A stretch of 64,000 nucleotides of DNA from Aphelocoma coerulescens (lineage: Eukaryota; Chordata; Aves; Passeriformes; Corvidae), in NCBI RefSeq assembly GCF_041296385.1, contig NC_091015.1, forward strand, positions 53,634,345 to 53,698,344, written 5' to 3'. Below are positions 1-13,400 of this stretch, piece after piece; positions within the stretch are counted from its first letter, which is position 1, and the number at the start of each line of letters is the position of its first letter. The notes under the pieces were generated by a model. The model was not told the origin of the DNA and searched no databases. It saw nothing but the letters and a program-made list of their open reading frames with translations. The translations under genes were made by a program, and so were the position numbers.

Positions 1-3000
1 AATTTCAGTGCAAGAAAAATAAGAGTAACCTGAACTCGGTCAGCTACCTGAGGAAATACCTTCTAAACTAAAGTGTAAAAAGATTGCAACTTCCTGATGT
101 AGATTTCCTCCATTTCTGGTGCTATGCTATTCTGTATTTTAATTATCTTTAATAAGAATTTTCAGTTGCTCAGCTGAGATGTTGAATGAATGAAGTAACA
201 TAGGGTGGATGCATCTTGATTGTTGCTTTTGATGAGTTAGAATACTGCAGTCTTTCCTGAAAAAATTGGATCAATTTGGATAAGTAGGAATTCAAGGCTT
301 TGGAGAGATCTTGAGTTATTATTTCTGAATATTTAAGATTGAAAGTAGCTGTGAGGAGTTCATCTCTTAAAGACTGATACCGCATCATTGACTTAGATTG
401 TAGTCTTTCAGTCTTTTCACCTAGCATTCATTTCTATAGCAGGTTTCAATGCCTGATGGGTGATCTTACTTTGTTAACCCTAAACTGCTTTCCATTTGCA
501 GGAAAGCTTTTGCATGTCAAGTGGAGTACTTTTTGAACTCTTCTCTGAAACTTCTGTGTCTTGTGGTTTCAGCCTGGGTGAAATTGCTTCAGAATAATCC
601 TATCTGTGTGATTTACTCAGGAAATGTTTTCACTGTGGGCTCAAAAGATGATCAAATGAGTCAGTGAGGTGCATAGTACAAAACATAAAGCAATATCTTT
701 AGAGTACATAAAAATAGGACAAAGGCTAATTTCATGGTTGGTATCATAGAATAGCAGAAGTAATGAATATTAGTTACAGAAAGATTTGTTGGATTTCAAA
801 AAACTTTCCATAGTTAATTTTGTAAAAAGTATGACATTAATTTTTAATAGACCATCTCATGTCTGTGCCTGTCTTCCTTTGTAAAGATTAGTCTTGTTCA
901 GCTGATGGATGTGAGTATAATGTGTACACTTGAGTCAAAGAGGTTAGATAGTCCTAATTCCAACCTCATTAAATGTTTATCATGTACTACTAGCCTTTGG
1001 ACAGACAATAAGTAAGTATTTTAAATCTATTGTGCATTTTCTTGTCCACTGTGGCCTTTAGTACCTGGGGTGGGGGAGAAAGAGAGGATGGTGTAAAGTT
1101 TGTGTGTTATGGACCTGAGTGTTACACTTACAGAAAGCAGATAGTTTCTCTAATATTCAAACTTAATTGATTGTGTCTCCTCTGCCATCTCATGCAAGCT
1201 ACTACTTTACACAGTTTCTTAGATAAAAAAGCTTGTTTTGACAGATGCCTAGTAAGGTGTGAAAGGCAGTGGCATGAACTCCACAGGAAAGGATGAATGA
1301 TCGCTGACTGTCACATGAGAAGAAGGAAGGTCAAAGTGTATTGAATTAGAAAACATAGGCATGTGTGTCTTCCCATGTCCTCATTTGACCATTTCTGATG
1401 TATGGTGAAAGTGGCAGGAGCTCTTTCAGTAGGTGTACAGCTCCCACAGCTGTTAGCTTGAATGCTTGTTGAACAGCAGGTCTGTAACACAGAGAAACCT
1501 CAGTTAAACAGGCGAAATAAATGTGGTGTGCACCGAAGAATGAGTCTGAAATACCTCAGAGGTCCTGCAGCCTAGCACAGTCAGGCTGAGATGTACTGCA
1601 CAGACCGAATAAGTAAAAAACTACTGGAATAAGAGAGAGGGGATAAACAGCAGGTGTTAGGATATGAATTAATGTGTTTAAATCGAAGTGAGGGTTCACA
1701 TTGAGAAGCACTGTTAAACACTGAGGGGTAGTGAGCTTGTAGTGCTTACTTGCAAAAATTTTAGAATCTCCATTTCTAGCAGTGTTTTGGAATGAGGAAA
1801 TATTCACTAGGAGCTGTATAGATGTAAGTGATTCAGCCTTGGCAGGAGGTATGAACTAAATGTTCTCATGAAGACCCTTCTCTGCCCAATTTGCCATAAT
1901 TCACCTTGTATAACCTAGGGTGACTGGCTGCCTGACACACATTCTCAAAAAGCATAAATTTCTCTGTCTCAATGTGTCAGGTGAAACACCAAGACAGACA
2001 TCTCAGCTGCCTTGATCTTTGCTTCTGTTGCTCAAAGCACTTTTATTTAGCTGCCCTTTAGTAGGACAAAAGACAGGATGTAGGACACTGAAGATAACTG
2101 AGAAAATTTGTATTCAAAAGTTGTTTGAAATTCCATGTTTTGAATTTTGAGTAAAAACAGTCTTGAAATTAAAAAAAAAAAAAGGGCAGGAAAAATACAG
2201 GTGAATACAAGATGCTCAGATATTGTATGGCCATATTACTTGGGAAGAAAAGCGTCAAATTTTGACCTACATGCTTTTTATAATTAATATCCTTTTGTCC
2301 ATCAGCCACAAAAGCTTAGAGTTTGGTTTAATAAAATACAAAGATCTAAGAATACTTAATGAAACTTTTAATTTAGTCTCTTTTGTTTCACATTATCTTT
2401 TCAGTCTTAATATATCTGCAGTAACCAAGGTTGCAAGTAATTGCAGCTAAGGCTCCCGGTAGTAAAATGTCTTGATACTGAAAATTAGCCAGATGAAGTT
2501 TTAAGGTATCCAGCACCAAAAGAGGGGCAATATTTTCTTACCTAACCACTGTGAGAAACAGAACAGTGCCCAGATCTTTTCTTTAACCTGTGAAGTACAA
2601 GTGGTATTTCACTGTATTCTGAAACACACTGGTAAGATGCAAACTGTGGTCATATCACGACATAACTTCATAGTATCAGTGATCACTAGGCATGGAGTCT
2701 GTTGGTAATCTGTGTACTGGTCTTTCCCAGGCAATTAGTCCTTCTTATCCAGGCCAAGAGCAAATGATGGTTGTTGACAGCTGGCTGTTTATATGAACTT
2801 ACAGCACTACACCCCGCTGAGTATCTCCACTATATCACAGAACAGGCTTTTTTTGAAATTTCAAATTGTTCTGAAATTGCTGCTTTGTATTGAGAAAAAC
2901 ACAAAATTCTCTAATGGCCCAAATCCCCATCATGCCCACATGTTCGAATTTAATTTCTTTAATATGTTCTAATGTATCCCCATTGCATATGTAAGGAACT

Positions 3001-6000
3001 GGGGGAAAGCTTTTTTTTTTTAAATCAGGAGTGATACTTGTGTTGAGGAAACCTAGAGAAGTTCACCCTCATGCTCTAATGGACCTTATCTAGATATTGG
3101 GTTAGCCTGTACTCTGACCCTTCTTAGGATGGCATGTCTAGAGGCAACCAGGGTGGTCTTTTTCTTGGGAGGAAAAAGGCATGACTTTGACTTCTGCTGT
3201 GAACTTCTTTTTCTGCTCTGGAATTTAATAAACTCAGGATTTTTAGTTGATGAGACATATGGAGCCATTAAGACTTGGCATCTGTACAGCTACTTTTTTC
3301 AGTACAGCAGAGCTTTCATTCTTTCTTTTAATAATAAAGTGCCAATAACAAACTAAGTGATTTTATGCACACTGTTCTTGGTGCTGAGTATGTTTTCTTT
3401 TCCCATCACGTTTTTTGTCTTATATTTTTACATTTTTGAGACTGTTGGATTTATGCATCTAATCATGTTGCAATATGTGAGAATAAAAGTCTATAATGAA
3501 ATTAAATATGAAATCTATTGGAATGTGATAGCTGTTCTTTCTGATTCTTAAATTCTCTCATAAAACCAACCTAAACTCCGTGTTAAGGCACCTTTACTGT
3601 ATTGCTTTATTGTACTGAGCAAAAGAAGACATTACAAAAAATAGAGGATTAATGTTTAAGTATGTTTTGTGAGTCTGACTGTATGTTTCACTGACTTTTA
3701 AACACAGTGTTTGCCAGGATTTTACAGTACTTCACATTTTTTTAATCTATAGAAATACAGAATTTATCTAGTATATCCATAAGAAAGAACAAAATGAGGA
3801 TTGACCCAATTTACTCAAACTGAGACACATGCAAAGCATAAAATTGCTAACTAATAAAATTAGTTTTATTGCAACAGATTATTTTTATTCCAGTAATGCT
3901 AGGGATTTGCCTGGGATTGCATTAATCACTTAAGGCTTCAAAGGGCTATAAGAGACAGGTTATGTGAACTTTCTTGCTAGACACTGATACATCATACCCC
4001 TGGATCTTGAGTGTTTTCTGACTGTACTTTTCAAAAGGAGGACAATCCATTTGTTTACTGTGCTGGAGCAAAGATGATAGCTCATGGTTCAGGGCACACA
4101 TTAAGGAAACTTGATCACACATGCAGTGATTTGGAGATGTGCTCTGTGAAAGTCTTGGTCCCAAAAGCAAATGCCCAAAACCTGTTCGGCTTCCTTAGAG
4201 CTGTTGTTAAATCGTTGGCGTTTTTTGCTGAATTTGCTAAGCTTTTATCTGGCAGTGGTCTGCGACACAAATATTAAGTAGCAGAAGTGAATGAGTAACT
4301 GTAGCTTTTCTGTCTTATTGGATGTGGAAATCAAAACAAGATGGAATCAGGAGAATTGCAGGTCCACTGCAGTTACATCAGCTCAGGTAGAGCTGCCCAG
4401 TGTTACAGCTAATTCAGGTATCTCTGTTTGTAAAGTAGCAGAATTTGCATGGAATTTTGTGTCAGTGCACCAATTCATTTATGGGCACCACTTTTGGGGG
4501 GGTATGTGCTGCCCTGCATGTGTGAATGGTACTGGGCACCCTCTTAAAGTCAGCTTGGACTCCTCAGTGTAGTGTTGATGAATGTGCTGGAAGGTGTCCG
4601 GCTTCCACCTGTCAACACAGTTCTCAAGTGTCTCAGTGTCCTTGAGAGGGGTTAGATAGGTATCTATCTCCAGGTAAGGGGAGTGCTGTTGTAGCAAGGC
4701 ATAAGTCAAGGCATAACAGTTCTTGTGAGTGCCTGGTGAAGCTTGGCTTCAGCCAACCATGTTTTCACTGCTGGGAAAGGGGAAAAACAGTAACTTCCTT
4801 GAAATGGACACATTTCCACTTACTATCCTAATAATTAAGGACAAAGATGTCATACAAGGCATTCAATATAAATTTTTCTTCATAGGAGAAGTTTTCATAT
4901 TTATTGTCTAAGTCTGTATTTATGAAAAATGACAGTCTGAAAGTTGCATTTTCTGCTTTTGAAAGTTTTGGCAGCAGTGTGCCATGTGTAACTGCACTTA
5001 TTCATCTCGCCAGCATCCCATGCAAAGGGCAAGAAGGTTTCACTGCTTTTTCCAAAGATTTAGGTTTTGTTAGTGTATGCATCCTTGTAAACTGTGCTTC
5101 TACTGAAATATACTCCTACTGAGTGTGCACCCCACTGCTACTCAGCCAAAGCTTGTAGTGCCATCTACTTGATACACTGACAGGTCCTAAATTTAGGAGC
5201 TAAAGCAGGTTCCAGTCAGAGTGAGACAGAGAAAGATTGCTAGGATAAGGATCTTGGCATATTCATTGCTGGTTTGCATTCTGGGCTGTAAGCCTTGCAT
5301 TTGATGGCTTCACATTTGGCAGGTGACATTTTTAGGAGCAGTTAACATTAGGGTGAAGAAGTGTGCCTTGTAATCCAGCCTGAGGCTTTGGGGGAAGGTG
5401 GTAAGACTGTGTGAAAGAGAAGCCGTATGCTGCTACTCTGACTTCTGCTCTGTGCACTCTTTCTTCCTACATTGTTACTCCAGTGTTACCCCATACAAGC
5501 AAATGAAACTGGGTTATTTTCAAATTCCCAACACAACTGTTCCATCTAGTAGCTGTATTACAATCAGTTGATGTGACTCTTCACATCAGTTGCTTCACAT
5601 GAGCAAAAGTTAACTTCAGTGTGATTTATTTGAATCATCCTAATTTTACATCATTAAAAAAAAATCAAGCAAAAAACCCCACAAGAAATTCACAAATATT
5701 TTTCCTTTCTGAACGGAACATTTTTTATTCATCTTAAGTCACAATAGTTTCAAACATCTAGTTATGGTTACAAATATAGTGGTATTATCCCACCTGAGGA
5801 TGGTGAATGCTGCCAGGAGGCTGTAATTGGGAAGTCTCATGATTCCCAAAGAGCTGGACAGACGAGTTGTGCTCTGCTTTTTTTCACAAGCAGGTTGTAG
5901 CTAAGTTTTTTCAAATGTGCTTAAAGCCTGCTGATTGGGGTAGGAGTTGTGGGTGACCTATACTAGCTTAATTTGGAGCGTAAGAACTGACTGTCCTATA

Positions 6001-9000
6001 GAGCATGTGAGTAGTATTTGGGTCAATTTTGTTTATGTTAAGTTACTGGTTACTTAAAACAGGCAACTTTTAAAATGTAAAGTTAAATAAATTTAACTTT
6101 CCTCTCTGAAGAATTATGTGAGTTACAAACCATAGTTTGGGGCTCAAAGATTACAAATTGTGCTTTTCTGAGTACCCTATCACTGTAGTATTTGAATGTT
6201 TTTGTGATTCTTGAAAGGGAAGTACAGTCTTTCTTTCTTCTCCCTTGATAATAGTTTTTTTTTACAAAGGAGACTTACTCAAAGAAAGCTGAGTAAAATC
6301 TGAGCAATGCATCAAAACAGCTGAGCTACTGTGAGACTGTAGGAACCGATCATGTAAATTTTGCCCCTTGATTTGTTAGGGCTTGGTACAGCATTGCTCC
6401 TCATGTGAATAGAGAAGATCCAAGCTCAAGCTGGCTGTCCTGTCCTGTTGCTGGATACACTCCTTCCCAGACACAAGAATCTTGCACATTCAAAATTCAG
6501 AAAAAAAATCCACAATAGGTTGTGTCAGGCTTTGATTTAGTGTTTTTCAGACAGGTTCTCACTGGGATACAGACGAGGGTGGTGAGAGTCAGCTATTTAT
6601 GCAAGACATCAAGACAGCAAGACCTGCTGGGGAGCATCTTTCCCTCCTCTTCTAGTGCTCTGTGTCAGGAGCTGAGTGGGGAGTCTGTGTCTCAGTGGGT
6701 TTCTTATGCTTTTTCTGACTGGACTGGGGACCTTCACTTGCCTAAAGGACATCTGAAGAGCTTCAGAGTGGGATTTGGTTCTCTTCTTCTTCTTACTTTG
6801 ATATTCATGTTTTCAGACATAGTGCTTCATTGCAAAGGGGCAGGGTGGAAGGGCATGATAAGAAATCTCTTGTACTTGCCACAGCCTGGAAATGTAGGTT
6901 TGGGAAATGCTTTCTGTGCTTGTGGGACAGTAGGTGGAGCTGTTTGTTACACACTTGAAACCTGCTCCTTCAAAAAATTAGAAACTCAAAAATGTCATTG
7001 AGAAACAGTTTTCATTTGCACTGATGGAGTGATGTATTTAGCACTACTTTGGTCACCTTATGGATCTGAGATGCTAGTTCTTTAAAGATCTATCAATTTA
7101 GATAGAAGAGTAAACAGGTGTTTTAAAAATAATGCAGCTTCTTGAATGCTGTTTTATCTGTCGAGTCTTTATTTTGCTATTAATGTAATTTTCCATATTG
7201 ATCAAACGGAGCAGCTCTGTCCTGCTGTGCTGCACTTGGCTCTTCCAGTTTTGTCTTTATGTAAGATATCACCTACATTTGCAATTAAAATGCCTATATA
7301 TATAATATGATTCATTTTATATTGGTCATGTCACAGTGTTAGAGTTGATAATTTACTTTTTTTTTTTCTTTTTTGCTTTACCATTATAAAAGATTTTTTA
7401 AACATAGCCCTTTGGAGGACCAACATTCTTCTCTATACCTCCATTTTGCAAAAGTGATATAAGTTAATTTTTCCTACACTGAACAATGAGAGATCCAAGT
7501 ATCAGCAGAGTGACCTTTGATTAGTTTCGTTTGCGTACAGGGGCTCAGTTTGATTTACATGAGATGGAAGAGCTTAGCCTCAGAAAGGACGGGCCTGTTT
7601 GTATTTTATCCTTGCTTTTCAGTTCTTTGTCTGAATGAGGATCAGGTAGATCCAAAGAAAGAATCCTTTTGCAGAGGGTGGTCTGGGAGTTTTCTTTGAG
7701 AACTGTCATCGCTTGCAAAGGTCCCTGGCTCCTTCCCTCTTTGATGAGCTGCTGTGCTACCTGCTGTTGGAGGTGTTCTACAAGAGCTTTCTCAAGCCCT
7801 TTGGGTGGTGAAATCAAAATGTTTGGCTTAAGGGAAGCTGATGCTGTAACTGAATTTACATTGATAAATTTATGTTGCCTGTTTGCAAGTTTAAAGAGCA
7901 AAGTTACTGAACTAAGCCTCAGAATCCATAGTAGTAATAGATATTCTTCTTTTTTTTTGCTAATGAAAGCCAATAAAATGGTAATTGCAGTTTCTTTTGC
8001 CAATCTGTACTTAATAATAACCTTTGATAAAAATGAACTTCTTTCATATAATAGCCTTATTTCCAGTGTTGGCAGGTGAGAAAATTAAAGGAAGCATATA
8101 ATTTAATTTTCTGCAGCAGGTAATGTAGCAGAACATTATGGTACGCAATCAAGAGCACAAGCAAAGTATTACTTGCAGTTTTTATTTTCTTGGTGTTGTA
8201 CTGGACATCAGTTAATAAGGTTTATTGGTGAAATAATCACATTTACTGGAGAAATAATAAAAAATAAACAGCAGTATGTAATTTGCAGAACCCCTGGGTT
8301 CTCTTGCTTAGTTAACTGTATACTCAGTAAAACTATTCTTGGCAACCAGAGGGATCTGCTTTTATAGTATTACATAACAACCAGCTGAAGTCAGGAATCT
8401 GAACTTAAAAAAATAATAGCAGCAACAGCAGCTCAGCATCTCATTTTAAACCTAAATTACCTAATGACTTCTAAAGCGAATTACTCAGTAATGAAAAAAC
8501 AGCAGTGCATCATTCGTTGCTGCTTTTATTCATCTTACCATCAGCTCTGGAAGACTTCAGGATGTTCCATGAATACAGGATTGTATCTTATTCCAGTCAT
8601 TTGAAAGCTCCTGTGTAGGTGATGGTGTCTTTCTGTAAGTCAGTGATAGTAGATTACTCATTTCTGAAATACTTTTGGCATTTTCTTGGAATGTGATTAT
8701 TTTCATAAAAGCAGGAGTTCCTGCAGGCATATCCCCTTTGATTTTGAAAATCTGAGCAAAACATTTGGCCGCAATTTTGGCTGTTTATGATGAAAACAAA
8801 TTGAGGTGCTTTACGGAGAAAGCTTTGGAAAATGTGGTTAGAACCAAACCAATTGCATCGTGTTTGCTGAATTTGCAGAAAAGCTGAAATGAAGCTTTGG
8901 AGGTGTAAATTATCCCATTTGTATCAATTCAGATGGCAATAAGGATGCCCTTAGTGTTAACTATTTTTCTGGTCATCAAAATGTTTAGGGTAAGAGAAGT

Positions 9001-9284
9001 AACAGTCTTATTACTAGGATTTGACAGGAAGATGACGTTTCTTTGTGGAATGACTATCAACTCAGTTTTGATTACCTCCTTTGGTTTTCTGTAACATGGG
9101 TGATGGAACTTGCCAGTGAATTAGTACAACTAAATTGCTTTTTAAGGATGGGGGAGTAATTAAAAAAAAACAAAACAAAACCAACAGCAAAGCAAATAAC
9201 CAGAATTTTGAGCAGAGATATCAAGAGGAAGCTTTCTGGAGAGTTTTTTAGTGTGCTGTCAGAGGAGGAGGATGAAAAAGGAGC
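1..9284 (+). other. MYRIP: Intronic sequence upstream, no supported exon
   Basis: AT-rich sequence with many in-frame stops on both strands, inferred to be MYRIP intron because the only exon found lies downstream on the plus strand. It holds short homopolymers (an A run near 2170-2183, T runs near 7355 and 15 bp shorter ones elsewhere) and no recognisable young transposon. An unremarkable 159-codon open frame at 6522-7001 has no recognisable motif and is consistent with chance. The minus-strand candidate at 7559-7843 is listed separately. A search for the MYRIP first coding exon (MGxKLDLS... RDFNLRKKEEERL) found nothing. Confidence 0.6.
7559..7843 (-). other. Candidate minus-strand exon or retrocopy fragment, unidentified
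   Basis: On the minus strand a frame stays open from 8003 to 7545. Within it, the part from 7843 down to 7559 is GC-richer than its surroundings and reads like real protein, with polar and helical segments such as GLEKALVEHLQQQVAQQ and LSLDLPDPHSDKELK. It is bounded by TTACAG upstream and CAT|GTAAAT downstream, which would make a 285-bp exon with phase 1 on both sides. The acceptor lacks a good pyrimidine tract, so splicing is doubtful and a fragment of a processed retrocopy is an alternative. I do not recognise the protein. It would be antisense to MYRIP. It may also be a chance frame, since comparable lengths occur elsewhere in the window. Confidence 0.2.
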
Positions 9285-9975
9285 CCTGCAGGAAGATAAG
9301 GTCAGTTAATAACTGCATAAGAAATTTTTTGCATTGGCTTTTTTTTTAATAGTGGGAGAGTTTAGAAGAGTTTTCACATCAGTCTCTCACTGTGTGAGGG
9401 CTGCCTTAATTGGAAGTGTCAAGAGTAAGTTTTAGACTAAATCAGTAAAGAGAAATTAGTCTCCAGAACCAGATGGCAATTGCTCACAGGTTCTACAGGA
9501 ACTCAAAAATTAAGTGTTTGAACTGTGGCATGAAAATTGTCTCCTAAATTGTTCTTGATACCAGGAAAATTAATGGATTTGACATGTGATGCTGGTTTCT
9601 AAAAGGGGATGCAGGAGTGGGCAAGCTGCACACAAGGAAGACTGACTTCTATACTCAAAGAATAATGAAGTTGGTAAAGAAAATAGTCGTACTCAAACCA
9701 GGAATACTGTGGAGGAATCCACCTGATTTTGGAGGCAAAGTCACTCCATGCAAATCGAGCAGAGGGCCTTGAAGGATCTGACAGATGTGAATTATGGTGA
9801 TCAAGTTGCTATACTGCACTTGGATTTAGAAGGTTTTCAGAGAGTTCACTCAATGGAAGCTCTTGAGGAAAGGAAGCTGTTGAGCAATAAGAGGGAATGT
9901 ATTTAATGGATTGAATACTGATTTTTAAAGATCAGGCCAGGCAGAAAAATAGGGTTAAATCATCACTTTTCTTAG
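9285..9975 (+). mobile_element. Ancient CR1 LINE fossil, reverse-transcriptase region
   Basis: The plus strand follows the old amniote CR1 reverse-transcriptase region over about 690 bp with many substitutions and indels. Landmarks in order are a TTTTTTGCAT block (9328), CCAGATGGCA then GGTTCTACAGGAACTCAAA (about 9469-9509), AAAAGGGGATGCAGGAG (9601), GACTTCTATACTC (9645), GATCAAGTTGCTATACTGCA followed by CTTGGATTTAGAAGG (about 9799-9835), and AATAAGAGGGAATG then ATGGATTG (about 9886-9920). These correspond to the CR1 segments around the PDGIHPRVLKEL, IFKKG and YLDFQKAF motifs. No open frame survives, so it is long dead. Its degree of decay suggests insertion before modern birds diverged. Edges are approximate. 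Confidence 0.75.
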
Positions 9976-10460
9976 TATTAGATTATTACTGGATTTCCTT
10001 TAAAAACTGTGTGAGAATAAATAATGAAACTGGCAGATTTGCTGAGAAAAGTTGCACAGAGACTTCTGTTTCTTAGTGATAGGGCAGCAAAACAGCATGT
10101 GAGACTGTTGAAAAGTTCAGGTTTTTTATCCACATACATGTACATATCTGTACAAGCACACTGATGTTTCCATAGGTGATATGTTTTCTTAATTTTAAGA
10201 AAAGCAACAAACATACCTACCAACCTTAAGGCCCTTGTAATATAAATGTTTTGGTAGGGAGAACTCAATCCATCACAGAAAAAATGTTAATGATCATCTT
10301 AATGTGCACTATTTGAAAAATTTGCGCCCCGTTTGTGATTCATGTTGTTGTTACATTTGGGAAGGTAATTTCAGCCATTTGGGAAGACTATTAAAGCATT
10401 TTTATTTTGCTTCTTTATTCAAATGTTGATAGCTGTTTTTGCTTACTAAAGGTGGGAAAG

Positions 10461-10481
10461 ATCTGTGACTGAGTCACAGAT
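10461..10481. promoter_or_regulatory. Perfect palindrome with AP-1 core
   Basis: The 10-base arm ATCTGTGACT is followed by one central G and then its exact reverse complement AGTCACAGAT. The centre contains the AP-1 consensus TGAGTCA, overlapped by TGACT, so either strand presents an AP-1-like half. The match to the site is direct; binding or enhancer activity is only inferred. Confidence 0.35.
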
Positions 10482-13400
10482 GTGTAGAAAATTATTTATT
10501 TAGACCTACACAGAGCCAGAAAATGACACTACTGTAGCTTAAAGTAAGTTCTTGAAATAGTTTCAATTGTTATATTTTCTCCTATAGAAGCGTAAATGGG
10601 CATGCAAAAAATATATCTCTTATGTTTGAGGAAGAGAAAATTTTCTTAGGCATGCCTGAATAATCTGAATAAAAGAATATGTGATGAGATAGTTCATGGT
10701 TCAGAAGATAACCATTTCTCGCAAAAGTTGTTGATGTGATTTGGAGGTCAGCTGATTTTCTACAGGCTGCAGTGTTTCATGTATGTTTTGGTTATTCTGA
10801 GGAGTATTTGCATGCCATTGTTTTGTTAACATAATAAAAAATATTTTTAGCTATTTATTATATTAGACCTTAATCAATAGGATGAGAAATTATAATAGAG
10901 TTGGAATCGTCTTACCTTATGTTTAAATTAAAGTATGTTTTCAATTTTTAATGCCATTATCTCTAGCAACAAAGAAGAAATTAAGATGCATCCATTATGT
11001 ATATCTCCTATAGCACTTTTCACTTGCAGGTGTGATGGTGCCCTCCAGAGAAGTTGGGTAAATGTTGCCATCTCTGTTTAGCAAATGAAAAAAGAACGAA
11101 ACCAGTGTTCTGGAGGATTGTATTGTTTAGGAATTGTGTCCAATTTCAATTAATCCATTAGTGTTTGTTTAAATATTTAAAAAAACAGTAGCCATGACAT
11201 CTATAGTTTATATCATACTCCATGTGTCAGAGTTAAATTTCTAGTCTTGAACCTTTTTGCTATTTTCTCTGCCTAACTCCATAGTATTAATTGTTTCAAT
11301 TTCCAAAAACATTTGGGGAAAAAAAAGTCTCATTAAAAAAAAGAATTTGAAGAAAAGGTCATGATGTTATCAGGAGGTTAGAAATAAAGAAGTGTTATAG
11401 ATTAGAAACTGCAACTAAATTAATAAGTAGGAGCAAACTGTGAATTTTCAGCTCTAGTTAGAGGCATGTGGGGCTTCATATTAAAGGGCTTCTATTCATT
11501 AGCTTATTAAACAATAATTTAGAAATTAATGGCAAGGTGTTCAGAAGCAACAGAAGGATTTCAGTTAGGTGAAGTCAAAGGTGTCTGCAAGGATGTAGGA
11601 TGTAATGGTTTATTTCAAGCTCTGACTGGACTGGGGGTTTTTTTGTTTTAATTTTTTTCCCTCTTTTTTTCTGCTTTTTGCCCTTTTGACTAATGCTGGT
11701 CAATGCCACCTGGATAGAGGGACCTAGCCAGGTGTGCTGTACTGAGTTTGAAAACTCATGGGAAATAGGTAGGAAGATGCCTCATCAAAAACTGTGCCTA
11801 TGCAAGGTAGGCACTGGAGGATGTAAAGATTGTGATGAAATGTAGTGCTCTCTTAATTCCACTGTCAGTCTGAAGGTGCCTTCTTGCCTGAAATAGTCAT
11901 TGCTTCTGATAGGGATAGGAGCTAATAGATAATAATGAGAGCTTTCATTAGCAGCTTTCTGGTTAAAAGAAACATGAGAGTTTGCCTTACAGAAGGGCCA
12001 AGAGAGGATACAATGAAGGTACAGGAGATACTACATGGTATAGAATTAAATGTTCTTGTAGTTCCTTTTGATAACACTTGTACCATCATCAACTTTACTC
12101 TACATAAATCCAATTATTTTTGCATGGTTAGGCCAGGGAATTAATTTTTCAAATAATACTGAAGTTCAGATTTAACATGGTTTTTTGAAGAAGCAGACAA
12201 GCAACAAAAATTCATGTTATGAGTCCTTGATACAACAGCAACTTGCACTCTTTGAAGAATAAGACTATTCCTACAGACAGGAGCAGGGAGGGAAAAGACC
12301 CCAAACTTTCGTTGTTCCAAAAACTCCTGCCCATCCCAAGTGTTACATGGACCATAGTCCATCATGGAATTTACTTTCCAAGCCTAAAGTCTGTCACTTC
12401 ACAACTGTTAGTCACTAAACTGAAATATGGAGGGGAGGGGAAAAAGGAGGAACAGTACAAAGAATAGGCAGGGGAGGTGCTCTGATCAAAGTGGGGGAGG
12501 TGTGTGTAAGCTTCAAAGTCTGTTACAGACAGCCCAGGATGCAGCCTTGATAAACTATTGTAATGCTGATTGCAGATTTTGATTATGTGCGCTTCAAAAG
12601 AAAAAAAAAAACGGGTGAAATTTAATTCTGAGATTTATTTTTTAAGTGAAGGCTGCATGAAAAAGCTGTTGAGATAAGTTGCTAGCTGTTGTTTAAACAA
12701 TTCACTGGAAATGCTTTAAATACTCAATTCTAAGTTTAAAAGTTTAAATGTCTCCCAGGCTTGATGTGTGTGAAAATCCAAATTCGGAGAGCAGAAGGAG
12801 GAAAATGATAATGCTACAGAATAATAGCAGCAAGAGCAGAGTGTACAGCAAGAATACTTTCTGTATGTCACCTGCTTTACACACATGGGTTTGGGCTGGC
12901 ATGGAAAAAGCATGGTTCATGCAGGAGCATTTTGATTTTTTTATATATGTATGCACAGTAAATTTCTATGCTAGGGTACCTGATATCTTTGCAATATGCC
13001 AATGAATTCCTTGGTCTCTGGCAGACAATTAACAATACCAGGTGCTCCAGAGTCAATATAAAGGAATGCGCTCAGTGCTCTAATGCTCAGGAGACTGAGT
13101 GAAAGCCTTAAGGGAGGCAGATGATTTTTAATTAACTCAGGTTGAGAATTTTGCTGGAAAAGATCACCAGGAGAAAATTAAATTAATATATTGGAGAATC
13201 TGAAACTAGTATTTTTCTAAAAAAAAGCGAGATAGATTTTTGCTTCTACTTAAGCAAAATGTGGGATAATCAGGTTTAAAATTCATATTGGTGAAAAAAG
13301 TAACGGACACAGTATTTATTTAGCAGTATTTGAGTAAATAAGCATTTTGCTTATGAATGGTGAAATTTATTTCCAGAGGGCAGTACTGTAATGACACTTC

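Noticed and set aside
6522..7001. 159-codon open frame on the plus strand
   Set aside because: No recognisable domain or family, and no coding-like composition. In 128 kb of six-frame codons at this AT content, one or a few frames of this length are expected by chance.
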